Shown here piece by piece: positions 16,523 through 24,662 of a DNA stretch of 38,994 nt. This DNA comes from Agitococcus sp. (GTDB lineage: Bacteria > Pseudomonadota > Gammaproteobacteria > Pseudomonadales > Moraxellaceae). How positions within the stretch are numbered: the stretch's first letter is position 1; the number at the start of each line of letters is the position of its first letter. Below the pieces are notes generated by a model. That model was given only the letters and a program-made list of their open reading frames with translations, was not told the DNA's origin and searched no databases. Made by a program: the position numbers and the translations under genes. Location of the stretch: NCBI GenBank assembly GCA_030646715.1, contig JAUSLJ010000027.1, positions 1 to 38,994 on the forward strand. Direction: 5' to 3'.

Positions 16523-16542
16523 TTCGTAAGGATAAAATAACT

Positions 16543-16956
16543 ATGTTTAATCGTGACCATCTAATTATTGGTGCTGTCGGTTTTGTACTCGGCGGCGTTG
16601 TCGCTACCGCCAGCATCACCGCCGTGTTAATGACGCAAACACACGAAGAAAAAGTGTGCCCACCGATAACTGCCATCGTTGCACCAACCCCTACAACGAT
16701 GAATCAAGGTCAACCAACGACACCTACGGAAACACCAGCACCAGAGGCAATAAAAGCTGCACCTGAAGCAGTCAAGCCTGTACCAACGAAAAAATTAAGC
16801 AGTTTAGAAGCAGAAGAAGCCGATCGACTCACCGAAGAACAAAAGCAATTACTCAAACGGAAGCAAAATCTCCATTCGCAAGTGAATGACAGTGCGGAAA
16901 TTATTCGCCTCAAAGAACAACAAATTAAAGAGATGGAAGCGAAGCTGAAAGAATAG
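16543..16956 (+). CDS. membrane-anchored coiled-coil hypothetical protein
   Basis: I do not recognise a family for this 137-residue protein. Residues about 7-30 (LIIGAVGFVLGGVVATASIT) form one membrane segment or uncleaved signal anchor with a glycine-rich face. Residues about 45-85 are a Pro/Thr/Ala-rich linker. Residues about 86-137 are highly charged and helical (SLEAEEADRLTEEQKQLLKR ... IIRLKEQQIKEMEAKLKE), with a heptad-like pattern suggesting a coiled coil. The topology suggests an inner-membrane protein with a soluble helical tail. The ribosome site region TAAGGATAAAATAACTATG is acceptable. The EamA gene begins 65 bases downstream in the same direction. Confidence 0.65.
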   Translation: MFNRDHLIIGAVGFVLGGVVATASITAVLMTQTHEEKVCPPITAIVAPTPTTMNQGQPTTPTETPAPEAIKAAPEAVKPVPTKKLSSLEAEEADRLTEEQKQLLKRKQNLHSQVNDSAEIIRLKEQQIKEMEAKLKE

Positions 16957-17021
16957 GTTTTTTCGTCTTTGGGCAGATTATATGAAATAATCGCCCTCCT
17001 CTTACTCTCATTGGCACACTC

Positions 17022-17900
17022 ATGCCGCAACAACAGTCGTTAATCAAAGGACTAGCCTTGTTAAGCCTGTCGGCATTGCTATTTGCAACGATGGGCGTAC
17101 TTATTCGTTTGGCTTCGCATAGTGTCGATAATGCTACCGTTGTTTTTATGCGCAACCTCACAGGCACGATTCTCCTTGCTCCTTTTGTCTTAGCACAAGG
17201 TAAAGGTTTTTTAATCACCACTAAACCGTGGATGCATATTTGGCGAGCATTGGTTGGCCTTGCTGCGATGTATGGCTTTTTTTATGCCATCGCCCATTTG
17301 CCCTTATCTAACGCGATGGTGTTTACCTATTCTTCCCCTGTGTTTATTCCTCTAGTCGCTTGGCTATTTTTAAAAGAAAAAATCACGCCAATAATGATGG
17401 TTGCCGCTTTGATTGGTTTGATTGGTGTGGGCTTAGTCACCAAACCCGATGCAGGGATGTTTAATTGGCTCAGTTTAGTAGGAATCAGCTCTAGCTTTTT
17501 GGCAGCAATGGCCTTTGTCACCGTTAGAGCCTTAACAAAAACCGAACCTGCGACTCGTATTGTCTTTTATTTTTGTTTGATTGCGACTTTCGTTTCAGCT
17601 ATTCCGATGTTTTGGCATTGGCGCGTTTTAACAGCACAAGAGTTGTATTATTTAGTGGGTGCGGGAGCATTAGCCACCATTAGTCAGGTTTCTTTATCTA
17701 AAGCGTATGCTTATGCACCTGCGGGAAAAATCGGCCCAGCAAATTATTTAGCGATTATTTTTGCAGGGATTTGGGCATGGCTATTGTGGGGAGAGAAGCC
17801 CGATATATTGGCTGTGATGGGTATGCTATTGATTTTTTTGGCGTTAATGCTGTGTTTACCGAGAAAATCTAAGGATGTGATTGATCACACCCTTAGTTAA
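17022..17900 (+). CDS. EamA/RhaT-family (DMT) transporter
   Basis: This 292-residue protein has ten hydrophobic helices arranged as two EamA repeats, about 8-140 and 152-285. Family features include the N-terminal LLFATMGVLIRLAS, the helix-5 end FIPLVAWLFLKEKITPIMM and the second-repeat block SLSKAYAYAPAGKIGPANYL followed by a Trp-rich helix and WLLWGEKPDI. DMT proteins are inner-membrane exporters or exchangers of small metabolites such as amino acids. The substrate cannot be read from sequence. Its 3' end converges on ffh with only 9 bases between the stops, and a hairpin at 17871-17894 overlaps its last codons. Confidence 0.85.
   Translation: MPQQQSLIKGLALLSLSALLFATMGVLIRLASHSVDNATVVFMRNLTGTILLAPFVLAQGKGFLITTKPWMHIWRALVGLAAMYGFFYAIAHLPLSNAMVFTYSSPVFIPLVAWLFLKEKITPIMMVAALIGLIGVGLVTKPDAGMFNWLSLVGISSSFLAAMAFVTVRALTKTEPATRIVFYFCLIATFVSAIPMFWHWRVLTAQELYYLVGAGALATISQVSLSKAYAYAPAGKIGPANYLAIIFAGIWAWLLWGEKPDILAVMGMLLIFLALMLCLPRKSKDVIDHTLS
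17871..17894. terminator. hairpin at convergent eamA/ffh ends
   Basis: AAGG-A-TGTGA-TTGA-TCACA-C-CCTT forms a 9-bp stem with one A/C mismatch and a four-base loop. Read on the minus strand it is followed by AGATTTTC, a modest T-rich stretch, so it could serve as the ffh terminator. It lies within the final codons of eamA. Confidence 0.35.
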
Positions 17901-17909
17901 TCGGTTGTA

Positions 17910-19361
17910 TTACTTCTTCGGTAATTTACCCATCATTTTTGCTAACTCTGAGGCATTCATCGGCGGCTGTGCGCCATCCATGCCCATACCGCTACCACCC
18001 GCACCAAATTTACTCTGCAAGCCTTTCATGCCGCGAATCATTTTGGTAATACCCGATGGTGTGGCCAATTTCTTCATCATTTTTTCCATTTGCTGATGTT
18101 GCTTGAGCAAACGGTTCACATCTTGAATCTGTACACCCGCGCCACCCGCAATACGACGTTTACGCGAACCATTAATGACATCGGGTTTATGACGTTCTTG
18201 AGGAGTCATGGACTGAATAATCGCCTCCATTTGCTTCATCATTTTTTCTGGCATACCCGAAGCGGTGGCTTGTTGCAATTGTGAGTTACTCATGCCTGGC
18301 ATTTTATCTAAGAAACCTGCCATACCACCCATCGCTTTCATTTGTTGAAATTGAATCAGCAAATCGTTTAAATCAAAACCTCCGCCTTTACGCAGTTTTT
18401 TCGCCATTTTATCGGCTTTTTCTTTATCGATTTTACGTTCAACTTCTTCGACCAAAGACAGCACGTCGCCCATACCCAAAATACGTTGGGCAATACGATC
18501 AGGGTAAAACGGCTCTAAGGCTTCTAGTTTTTCGCCTATGCCCATAAACTTAATGGGCTTGCCAGTGATAGCACGCACCGACAAGGCAGCACCACCACGC
18601 GCATCACCGTCCATTTTCGTCAAAATCACGCCTGTTAAGGGTAAAGCATCGTTAAAGGCTTTGGCAGTATTGGCGGCATCTTGTCCTGTCATGGAATCGA
18701 CTACGAACAAGGTTTCAACAGGGTTGATAGCTGCGTGTAGGCGTTGAATTTCCGACATCATCTCGGCATCAACATGTAAACGACCTGCGGTGTCAATAAT
18801 CACGACATCACAAAACTTACGTTTGGCGTCGGCAATCGCGGATTGGGCAATAGCGACAGGGTCTTGGCTTAAATCAGATGGATGGAAAATTGCACCGACT
18901 TCGGCGGCAACCATTTCCAACTGTTTAATCGCCGCTGGACGATAAATATCGCAAGAAGCCACTAAAACTTTTTTCTTATGACGCTCTTGCAGTAAACGGG
19001 CTAATTTAGCCACGGTTGTCGTTTTACCCGCACCTTGTAAACCTGCCATTAAAATAACGGCTGGCGGCACAACCGCTAGATTTAAAACTTCATTGGCCTC
19101 ACCCATCGTTTGCACTAATTCGTCAAACACCAATTTGACGAAGGCTTGACCAGGCGACAAGGCTTGCATCACTTCTTGGCCGAGTGCTTTACTGCGAATA
19201 CGCTCAATAAAATCTTTAATCACTGATAACGCGACATCTGCTTCTAGCAATGCCATACGCACTTCGCGTAAAGTGTCTTTGATATTATCTTCGGTTAAAG
19301 TGCCTGAGCCTGTGACATTGCGCAGACTCTGGGTTAGGCGTTCGGTTAAATTATCAAACAT
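17910..19361 (-). CDS. ffh: signal recognition particle protein Ffh
   Basis: This 483-residue GTPase binds 4.5S RNA and targets nascent membrane proteins to FtsY and SecYEG. The N domain (1-90) is followed by the G domain with P-loop GLQGAGKTTTVAKLA (about 105-119), the Q/D-rich CDIYRPAAIKQLE, DTAGRLHVD (G3), LTKMDGDARGGAALS (G4) and GIGEKLEALEPFYP (G5 area). The Met-rich M domain (about 325-455) has repeated MxxM segments and the RNA-binding helix-turn near GSRKRRIAGGAG. The C-terminal tail is Gly/Met-rich. ATG at 19361 is preferred to a TTG two codons upstream since homologues begin M-F-D-N-L. The ypjD and corB genes upstream, in the opposite orientation, are the usual Ffh neighbours in gammaproteobacteria. 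Confidence 0.97.
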   Translation of the reverse strand: MFDNLTERLTQSLRNVTGSGTLTEDNIKDTLREVRMALLEADVALSVIKDFIERIRSKALGQEVMQALSPGQAFVKLVFDELVQTMGEANEVLNLAVVPPAVILMAGLQGAGKTTTVAKLARLLQERHKKKVLVASCDIYRPAAIKQLEMVAAEVGAIFHPSDLSQDPVAIAQSAIADAKRKFCDVVIIDTAGRLHVDAEMMSEIQRLHAAINPVETLFVVDSMTGQDAANTAKAFNDALPLTGVILTKMDGDARGGAALSVRAITGKPIKFMGIGEKLEALEPFYPDRIAQRILGMGDVLSLVEEVERKIDKEKADKMAKKLRKGGGFDLNDLLIQFQQMKAMGGMAGFLDKMPGMSNSQLQQATASGMPEKMMKQMEAIIQSMTPQERHKPDVINGSRKRRIAGGAGVQIQDVNRLLKQHQQMEKMMKKLATPSGITKMIRGMKGLQSKFGAGGSGMGMDGAQPPMNASELAKMMGKLPKK

Positions 19362-19585
19362 GGTCAATCGCTTTTCTTGTAAAGGGTAAATATGTGGGAC
19401 TTAATAGCGCAGTTTCACGTAAATATTCGGCGTAACCAATACGCGCAGACGTTGAACGACTTGCCTAAATCCAATATGGTGTTAAGGATAGAAAAAATGC
19501 ACTCACTATGCTATAGCTAAATACCGTTTATCACGAAAAAGTCGTTATAATCTTCCCTTTGTTCTCGCTATTGGTTTGTAGGACT

Positions 19586-20392
19586 ATGTTTGCCCAGTTT
19601 GCAGGACTCGCCGCGATTGCGTGTTATTCCATTGCTTGTGCGTTGTTATGTCACCGCCTTGCCCATAAACAAGCCCCTAATAAACTGTTAATTCTCAGTT
19701 TAGGCTTTTTGGCCTTACCGTTGCACGGTGTTCATTTACAACATCAAATTTATCAACACAACGGACTGGATTTAGGTCTGTTTAATATTCTATCGCTTGT
19801 CGGTTGGATTATTGCCTGTTTGCATATTGCCATTTGCAGTTATCGGCCATTATTGGCTGCCAGCGTAGTGGCCTACCCTGCGGCTGCACTCGGTTTATTA
19901 AGCTCAATGCTATTCCATGCACCTTATACGCCTATTACCAGTTTACCGCGTGGCGCGGAAGGTCACATTATTCTGTCTATTTTTGCCTACAGCGTTTTAT
20001 TTATGGCTGCCCTCCATGCCATATTACTAGCCATTCAAAATAAAGAATTAAAAAATCGTACTAAATCTCGAAGCTTATTATTAGTATTACCGCCATTACA
20101 AACGATGGAGTCCGTACTATTTGATATGATCGGTTTTGGCTTTGGCTTATTATCTTTAGCGATTATTAGTGGTTTACTGACTTTAGATAATATATTTGCC
20201 CAGCATTTGCTGCATAAAACCATTCTCACCATTCTTGCATGGTGCATTTTTGGGGTGTTATTAATGGGGCATTATTGGCGCGGTTGGCGCGGCCAGCGTG
20301 CTATCCGTTTTACCTTAGCGGGATTCGGCGTATTATTATTAGGCTTTTATGGCACGAAAGTAGTGCTCGAATTGATTCTGCAAAGAGTCTAA
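19586..20392 (+). CDS. ypjD: YpjD/CcsA-family inner-membrane protein
   Basis: This roughly 268-residue membrane protein has eight hydrophobic segments and belongs to the cytochrome c assembly (CcsA/CcmC-like) superfamily as represented by E. coli YpjD. Visible signatures include TSLPRGAEGHIILSIFAYSV, with a family histidine, and the C-terminal HKTILTILAWCIFGVLLMGH, in which histidines sit where heme-handling relatives have theirs. WxWGG-type heme motifs are not obvious, so heme delivery is not shown. The physiological role is uncertain. ATG at 19586 follows TAGGA closely; a TTG at 19559 would add nine residues. It is divergent from ffh and 83 bases upstream of corB, the same gene order as in E. 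coli. Confidence 0.85.
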   Translation: MFAQFAGLAAIACYSIACALLCHRLAHKQAPNKLLILSLGFLALPLHGVHLQHQIYQHNGLDLGLFNILSLVGWIIACLHIAICSYRPLLAASVVAYPAAALGLLSSMLFHAPYTPITSLPRGAEGHIILSIFAYSVLFMAALHAILLAIQNKELKNRTKSRSLLLVLPPLQTMESVLFDMIGFGFGLLSLAIISGLLTLDNIFAQHLLHKTILTILAWCIFGVLLMGHYWRGWRGQRAIRFTLAGFGVLLLGFYGTKVVLELILQRV

Positions 20393-20475
20393 ACAATTAT
20401 GATGCGTTACAACTTGACTTTATCGCAGTGAAACTTTTACATCTACTTTAGTTCTATTACACAGGCTTTACACTC

Positions 20476-21750
20476 TTGGACGAACCCAATTTAGGGCTTT
20501 TATTTGCTCTGCTTGTTTTTTTTATTGTTTGCTCTGCTTTCTTTTCTGGTTCAGAAACTGGAGTAATGACCGCCAACCGTTATCGACTCAAACATAAAGC
20601 AAAGTTAGGAGATAAAAACGCTCAACGTATTTTGAAATTACTCAGTCAACCTGACCGTTTAATTGGTGTTATTCTTGTTGGTAACAATACTGTTAATACA
20701 CTAGCGGCAACGATTGCCACCATTATTGGTCAATCATTGGCACGTAAATATGGTATATCGAATGACACGAGTGTTGGGCTTGCTGCTGGCGTACTCACTT
20801 TTGTTTTACTGGTGTTTGGCGAAGTTGGCCCCAAAACCTATGCCGCTACTCACCCCGAAAAAGTCGCCACTTTTGCTTCTTATATATTGCCCGTTCTCCT
20901 TAAAATACTGTATCCCGCTGTTTGGCTATTGAACTTAGTCACTAACTTCTTATTCCGTCTAAACCAAAATAAACATGATAAAAAAGACAAATTGACCCGA
21001 GAAGAATTACATACAATTTTACAAGATGTCTTTTTACCTGCCAAACACCGTAATATGTTAATTGGTATATTGGAACTGGATAATATTACCGTTAACGATA
21101 TTATGATTCCGCGCCAAGAAGTCATTGGTATTAATTTAGACGATAGTATTGACGATATTGTCGATATTCTTCGCGGTACTCATCACACCCGTTTACCTGT
21201 TTATAAAGGTGAAATTAATCAAATATTAGGCATACTACATGTTAGAAATGCTACACGATTTTTAGGACAAGAAAACCTGAGTAAAACCGATATTATGCAG
21301 TATGTACGTGAGCCTTATTACGTCCCTGAAAGCACACCATTACAAGCACAATTACTGCAATTTCAAAAGCAAAAGCGGCGTTTAGGTTTAGTAGTGGATG
21401 AATATGGTGACGTACAAGGTATTGTCACTTTGGAAGATATTCTGGAAGAAATTGTCGGAGAATTCACCACTAATATCGCCGAAAACCATCAAGATATTTT
21501 GCCTCATAGTGATGGTTATTTTATGATGGATGGTAGTTTAAGCGTCCGTGATATTAATCGGTCGATGCATTGGAAGCTCCCTACTGATGGCGCAAAAACG
21601 TTGAGTGGTTTAATTTTAGAACAGCTTGAAACCATTCCCGATGGCATGGTCGGTTTACGTTTAGATATGTTTCATATCGAAGTGATGCAGATTCGGGACA
21701 ACACAATTAAAGCCGCTAAAATTAAACGGCTGGAGTTGGTGGAAGATTGA
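20476..21750 (+). CDS. corB: CNNM/CorB-type magnesium transporter-associated protein (YfjD)
   Basis: This 424-residue protein has an N-terminal DUF21/CNNM membrane domain (about 5-185) with SAFFSGSETGVMTANRYRLK and LVFGEVGPKTYAATHPEKVA. A pair of CBS domains (about 205-325, from NDIMIPRQEVIGINLD to LVVDEYGDVQGIVTLEDILE) and a C-terminal CorC_HlyC domain (about 335-420) follow. Alignment in memory to E. coli YfjD is continuous. CorB/CNNM proteins mediate or regulate Mg2+ export across the inner membrane, with ATP/Mg sensing by the CBS pair. Translation appears to start at TTG 20476. No ATG precedes the first conserved block, and homologues begin at this point. The ribosome site is weak. A long hairpin follows 4 bases after the stop. 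Confidence 0.9.
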   Translation: MDEPNLGLLFALLVFFIVCSAFFSGSETGVMTANRYRLKHKAKLGDKNAQRILKLLSQPDRLIGVILVGNNTVNTLAATIATIIGQSLARKYGISNDTSVGLAAGVLTFVLLVFGEVGPKTYAATHPEKVATFASYILPVLLKILYPAVWLLNLVTNFLFRLNQNKHDKKDKLTREELHTILQDVFLPAKHRNMLIGILELDNITVNDIMIPRQEVIGINLDDSIDDIVDILRGTHHTRLPVYKGEINQILGILHVRNATRFLGQENLSKTDIMQYVREPYYVPESTPLQAQLLQFQKQKRRLGLVVDEYGDVQGIVTLEDILEEIVGEFTTNIAENHQDILPHSDGYFMMDGSLSVRDINRSMHWKLPTDGAKTLSGLILEQLETIPDGMVGLRLDMFHIEVMQIRDNTIKAAKIKRLELVED

Positions 21751-21754
21751 TGAT

Positions 21755-21811
21755 GTAGGGGCGAATTTATTCGCCGCATTTTACGGCAAAGGCGAATAAA
21801 TTCGCCCCTAC
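21755..21811. repeat. long perfect inverted repeat between convergent genes
   Basis: A 21-bp left arm (21755-21775, starting GTAGGGGCGAAT) is matched without mismatch by the right arm (21791-21811, ending ATTCGCCCCTAC) around a 15-base loop. The gap lies between the convergent corB and hydrolase stops, so it could terminate both. The GTAGGGGCGAAT...TTCGCC type resembles dispersed palindromic repeats I recall from several gammaproteobacteria and cyanobacteria. Confidence 0.85.
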
Positions 21812-21819
21812 AGGTTATT

Positions 21820-22755
21820 TTATGCCCTTGCTCTCACAAACTTCACAATCTCATTCATTGCTTGCTCGGTAGAACCACAAATATTGGGCATACTGATAAA
21901 ACCATGAATATCAGGATAATGTTCGTGCTGCACGTCATTACCTGCTTGCCGTAATTTTTGTACATAGGCAAAACCATCATCACGCAAAATATCGTAATCA
22001 CCCGTAATCATTAAACATGGTGGTAAATGGCTGACATCTTCGGCAAATAACGGCGAAAAATCAGGCTCGTAAATATCGGCAGGAGTCCGCGCATAACAAT
22101 CGACAAAAAACCGCATGACTTTATGCGTCAATACAGGTGCGTTTTCATGCTCTTTCACACTATCACGGCTCAATGTGGCATCTAAAACAGGATAAATTAA
22201 CACTTGCGCTTCAATATCTTGACGATGCTTTAAAGACAAAACTGCCGACAAATTACCACCCGCACTATCCCCCATCACCATGATTTTGTTCGAATTTGCG
22301 TGGATAGCCGCACCCTTTTCTTTCACCCATGCCAAGACTGCTTCGGCTTGTTGTACGGGTACAGGGTATTTTGTCCACGGGGCTAAGGCATAATCAACGG
22401 CAATCACCAATCGGCCTGTTTGTTTGGCAATACGCCGACACAAGGCATCGTGCGTTTCTAAATTACCAATCACCCAACCGCCTGCATGAAAAAAAAGAAT
22501 CACGGGCAAATTTGTACCCTGCGTTGGGTAATAACACCGAACAGTGACATCTTTAGCTGCACAAGGGATAGTTTCGTGAGTGATCCGCGCCATGTCTTCA
22601 GAGTGACCAAATAGCACTTTGCCAACAGTAGGATGAACTCCCGTTTTTTGAAAGGCTTTCAATACAAACGATGGGGCTTGAGGCAAATAGTTGCTTGGCG
22701 TGTTTAATAAGGCGAATAGCCGTGTGCGCCACGGTAAAGTACGATAATTAGCCAT
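21820..22755 (-). CDS. alpha/beta hydrolase, hormone-sensitive-lipase family
   Basis: This 311-residue esterase/lipase has the oxyanion-hole motif [11 protein letters not shown] (HGGG class, here H-A-G-G-W) and the nucleophile elbow [10 protein letters not shown]. The acid D follows in [15 protein letters not shown], and the catalytic H is in [10 protein letters not shown]. The order Ser-Asp-His and the spacing fit the HSL/GDXG group (bacterial family IV esterases), which hydrolyse short- to medium-chain acyl esters. No signal peptide is seen. I start it at ATG 22755, which overlaps the end of the gamma-carbonic anhydrase gene by 8 bases and gives the usual family length. A start 28 codons upstream would lie deep in that gene. 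Translational coupling with the upstream gene is likely. The substrate is unknown. Confidence 0.88.
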   Translation of the reverse strand: MANYRTLPWRTRLFALLNTPSNYLPQAPSFVLKAFQKTGVHPTVGKVLFGHSEDMARITHETIPCAAKDVTVRCYYPTQGTNLPVILFFHAGGWVIGNLETHDALCRRIAKQTGRLVIAVDYALAPWTKYPVPVQQAEAVLAWVKEKGAAIHANSNKIMVMGDSAGGNLSAVLSLKHRQDIEAQVLIYPVLDATLSRDSVKEHENAPVLTHKVMRFFVDCYARTPADIYEPDFSPLFAEDVSHLPPCLMITGDYDILRDDGFAYVQKLRQAGNDVQHEHYPDIHGFISMPNICGSTEQAMNEIVKFVRARA

Positions 22756-23269
22756 GTTGCTTGAGTTGCTCTTGGTAACGTTTAAAGTTTTCGACATAGT
22801 GTAAGGCACTGAATTGCAACATTTGTGCTTGCCCTTCACTGACCATTTTTACCACTTTGGCAGGCGAACCCATTACCAGTGAATTATCAGGAATTTCTTG
22901 ACGTTCGGTGATTAAAGCATTCGCGCCGATAATACAGTTTTTGCCAATTTTAGCGTGGTTCAAGACCACAGCATTGATGCCAATGAGCGTATTATCACCA
23001 ATCGTACAGCCATGTAACATCACTTTATGGCCAACGGTGACATTCGCGCCAATGGTTAGCGGCACGCCTGTATCGGTATGTAACACAGAGCCATCTTGAA
23101 TGTTTGAATTTTCACCAATGGTAATGGTGTCGTTATCGGCACGAATGACGACGTTAAACCAAACACTGACGTTATTTTCTAACACCACCGAGCCAACGAT
23201 GGTGGCGTTATCGGCAATCCAATGGTCGCCTTTGGTCAGTAATTGGCGGTCGCCTAAACTATAAATCAT
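22748..23269 (-). CDS. gamma-carbonic anhydrase-like hexapeptide-repeat protein (YrdA/PaaY type)
   Basis: This 173-residue protein is built of left-handed beta-helix hexapeptide repeats, for example [20 protein letters not shown] and [20 protein letters not shown], each with small/branched residues every six positions. The metal-binding histidines of the family are seen in SVLHTD, VGHKV and LHGCTIG. A C-terminal helix ([20 protein letters not shown]) packs on the trimer. Such proteins form trimers with Zn or Co at subunit interfaces. Some are carbonic anhydrases, while others have no proven activity or act as thioesterases. It shares a strand with nudL upstream and overlaps the hydrolase gene downstream, suggesting a three-gene unit with a repeat in its first gap. 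Confidence 0.88.
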   Translation of the reverse strand: MIYSLGDRQLLTKGDHWIADNATIVGSVVLENNVSVWFNVVIRADNDTITIGENSNIQDGSVLHTDTGVPLTIGANVTVGHKVMLHGCTIGDNTLIGINAVVLNHAKIGKNCIIGANALITERQEIPDNSLVMGSPAKVVKMVSEGQAQMLQFSALHYVENFKRYQEQLKQHG

Positions 23270-23284
23270 CTGTTTTTCTCTCTA

Positions 23285-23392
23285 ATTAAACTCCTCCCCC
23301 TAATTTAGGGTGAGGTCGGGAGGGGGTTTAGTGCCGTAACACAGAACCCCACCCTAACCCTCCCCTTGGCAAGGGAGGGAACTAAACATCTA
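23285..23392. repeat. G/C-run palindromic intergenic repeat
   Basis: This region has two imperfect hairpins back to back. The first pairs AACTCCTCCCCCT with the GGGAGGGGGTTTAG run. The second is centred on CCTCCCCTTGGCAAGGGAGG at the nudL end. The AACCCCACCCTAACCCTCCCC wording is of a kind repeated in many bacterial genomes between genes. It touches the nudL stop codon. It may act as an attenuator between nudL and the gamma-carbonic anhydrase gene. Confidence 0.65.
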
Positions 23393-23968
23393 CCGTTTTA
23401 ACGGATTTGGCCAACGCCACTCAATGTCTGCGTCATAGACTTGACGCATAAACTCAACAATCATATAACCTGTTAAACCCCAAATCACATAACCTTCGTG
23501 CTTAAAACTGGGGACGGCAATATTAACGCCCATGTATTTGACTTTATGGTCATAACTGGGTTTTTGGTTGAGAAAAACATCTAAGGGAACGGTAAAAATA
23601 CTTTCAATTTCATCAGGATTCGCTTGTAGCGTTGGCATTTCATCCAGCAAGCCAATAATGGGTTTTACCTTCATACCAATCCGCGAAGTAAAAATGCCCA
23701 ACTCCCCCACTATTTGCACCCGACTGGGTTCTAAAGCAATTTCTTCGTGGGCTTCACGCAAAGCGGTAGCGATAATTGACGTATCAGAGCTGTCACACTT
23801 CCCCCCTGGAAAAGCCACTTCACCTGCATGACTATTCATGTGTTGAGCGCGACGCGTTAAAATCAAGCGCGGCACATCTTCACGTGTTAAGGCCATCAGC
23901 ACGGCAGCATCGACTTTGGCCACGGGCGCTTGATATTCGGGTAAACGTATCAGTAATTTTTGCAACAT
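23390..23968 (-). CDS. nudL: CoA pyrophosphatase, Nudix hydrolase NudL type
   Basis: This 192-residue protein carries the CoA-pyrophosphatase (UPF0035) signature LILTRRAQHMNSHAGEVAFP directly followed by the Nudix helix GGKCDSSDTSIIATALREAH and EEIAL. The metal-binding REAHEE glutamates are intact, and the spacing of this box matches E. coli NudL rather than the textbook Nudix consensus. Enzymes of this group cleave CoA, acyl-CoA or oxidised CoA to 4'-phosphopantetheine and 3',5'-ADP. The ATG at 23968 has no strong ribosome site. The gene diverges from the second Nudix gene across 100 bases and is upstream of the gamma-carbonic anhydrase-like gene. Confidence 0.88.
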   Translation of the reverse strand: MLQKLLIRLPEYQAPVAKVDAAVLMALTREDVPRLILTRRAQHMNSHAGEVAFPGGKCDSSDTSIIATALREAHEEIALEPSRVQIVGELGIFTSRIGMKVKPIIGLLDEMPTLQANPDEIESIFTVPLDVFLNQKPSYDHKVKYMGVNIAVPSFKHEGYVIWGLTGYMIVEFMRQVYDADIEWRWPNPLKR

Positions 23969-24068
23969 GGCACTATGGTTCTAATTGTAATCTAAGCTTG
24001 ATAGTAAATGTTATATCAGTAGGCCGACAAGCGATTTATACTCGACAAAAATATTTAAGGTTGTCTTT

Positions 24069-24611
24069 ATGAAATTCTGTAGTGGCTGTGGTCATACGGT
24101 GGTGCAAAAAATTCCTGTTGGCGATAACCGTTTACGTTTTGTCTGTGAACAGTGCCAAACGATTCATTATCAAAACCCGAAAATTATTTGCGGTTGTTTA
24201 CCGACATGGGAAGACAAAGTGCTGCTCTGTAAACGCGGCATAGAACCGCGTTATGGCTTGTGGACATTACCCGCAGGCTTTATGGAAAACCTTGAGACGA
24301 CGCAAGAAGGCGCAGCACGGGAAACATGGGAAGAAGCCAACGCCCGTATTCGTATTGGTGAGTTGTATTGTATTTTTAACATCCCTCAAATTAGCCAAGT
24401 GTATGTAATGTATCGCGGTGAAATTATTGACGGCGAGTTTGGCGTGGGTGAAGAAAGCATTGAAGCAGGTTTATTTAGCGAAGAAGCCATTCCTTGGGAT
24501 GATTTAGCCTTTGCCAGTATTAAACGCACTTTACGCTACTTTTTTGCTGACCGTAAGTTAGGGCATTTTCCTGTACGGGTGGAAGATTTGGTGCATGGTA
24601 GTCGGGATTAA
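24069..24611 (+). CDS. Nudix hydrolase with N-terminal zinc ribbon
   Basis: In this 180-residue protein, C4-x2-C7 (FCSGCGH) and C27-x2-C30 (FVCEQCQTIHYQNPK) form a zinc ribbon of the type fused to Nudix domains. The Nudix box is GFMENLETTQEGAARETWEE plus ANARI, with G, E and the R-E-x-x-E-E core intact. Zinc-ribbon Nudix proteins hydrolyse nucleotide-linked pyrophosphates; some bacterial members act on ADP-ribose or NADH/FAD-type substrates, but the substrate here is not determined. NudC is less likely because the protein is short and the ribbon is at the N-terminus. AAGG lies 10 bases before the ATG. The next hydrolase gene starts 51 bases downstream with its own AGGA. Confidence 0.88.
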   Translation: MKFCSGCGHTVVQKIPVGDNRLRFVCEQCQTIHYQNPKIICGCLPTWEDKVLLCKRGIEPRYGLWTLPAGFMENLETTQEGAARETWEEANARIRIGELYCIFNIPQISQVYVMYRGEIIDGEFGVGEESIEAGLFSEEAIPWDDLAFASIKRTLRYFFADRKLGHFPVRVEDLVHGSRD

Positions 24612-24662
24612 ACAGAGATACCCATAATAAGCCCTGCCACACAGATAGATTAGGAAAAACGC

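Noticed and set aside
19362-19585. 4.5S RNA or another RNA gene next to ffh
   Set aside because: No GGAAGGTCAGCAGCC-like apical region or long hairpin could be found between ffh and ypjD.
23390-23968. Degenerate Nudix box suggesting an inactive enzyme
   Set aside because: The spacing differs from the general consensus but matches the NudL/CoA-pyrophosphatase form, with the REAHEE metal ligands intact.
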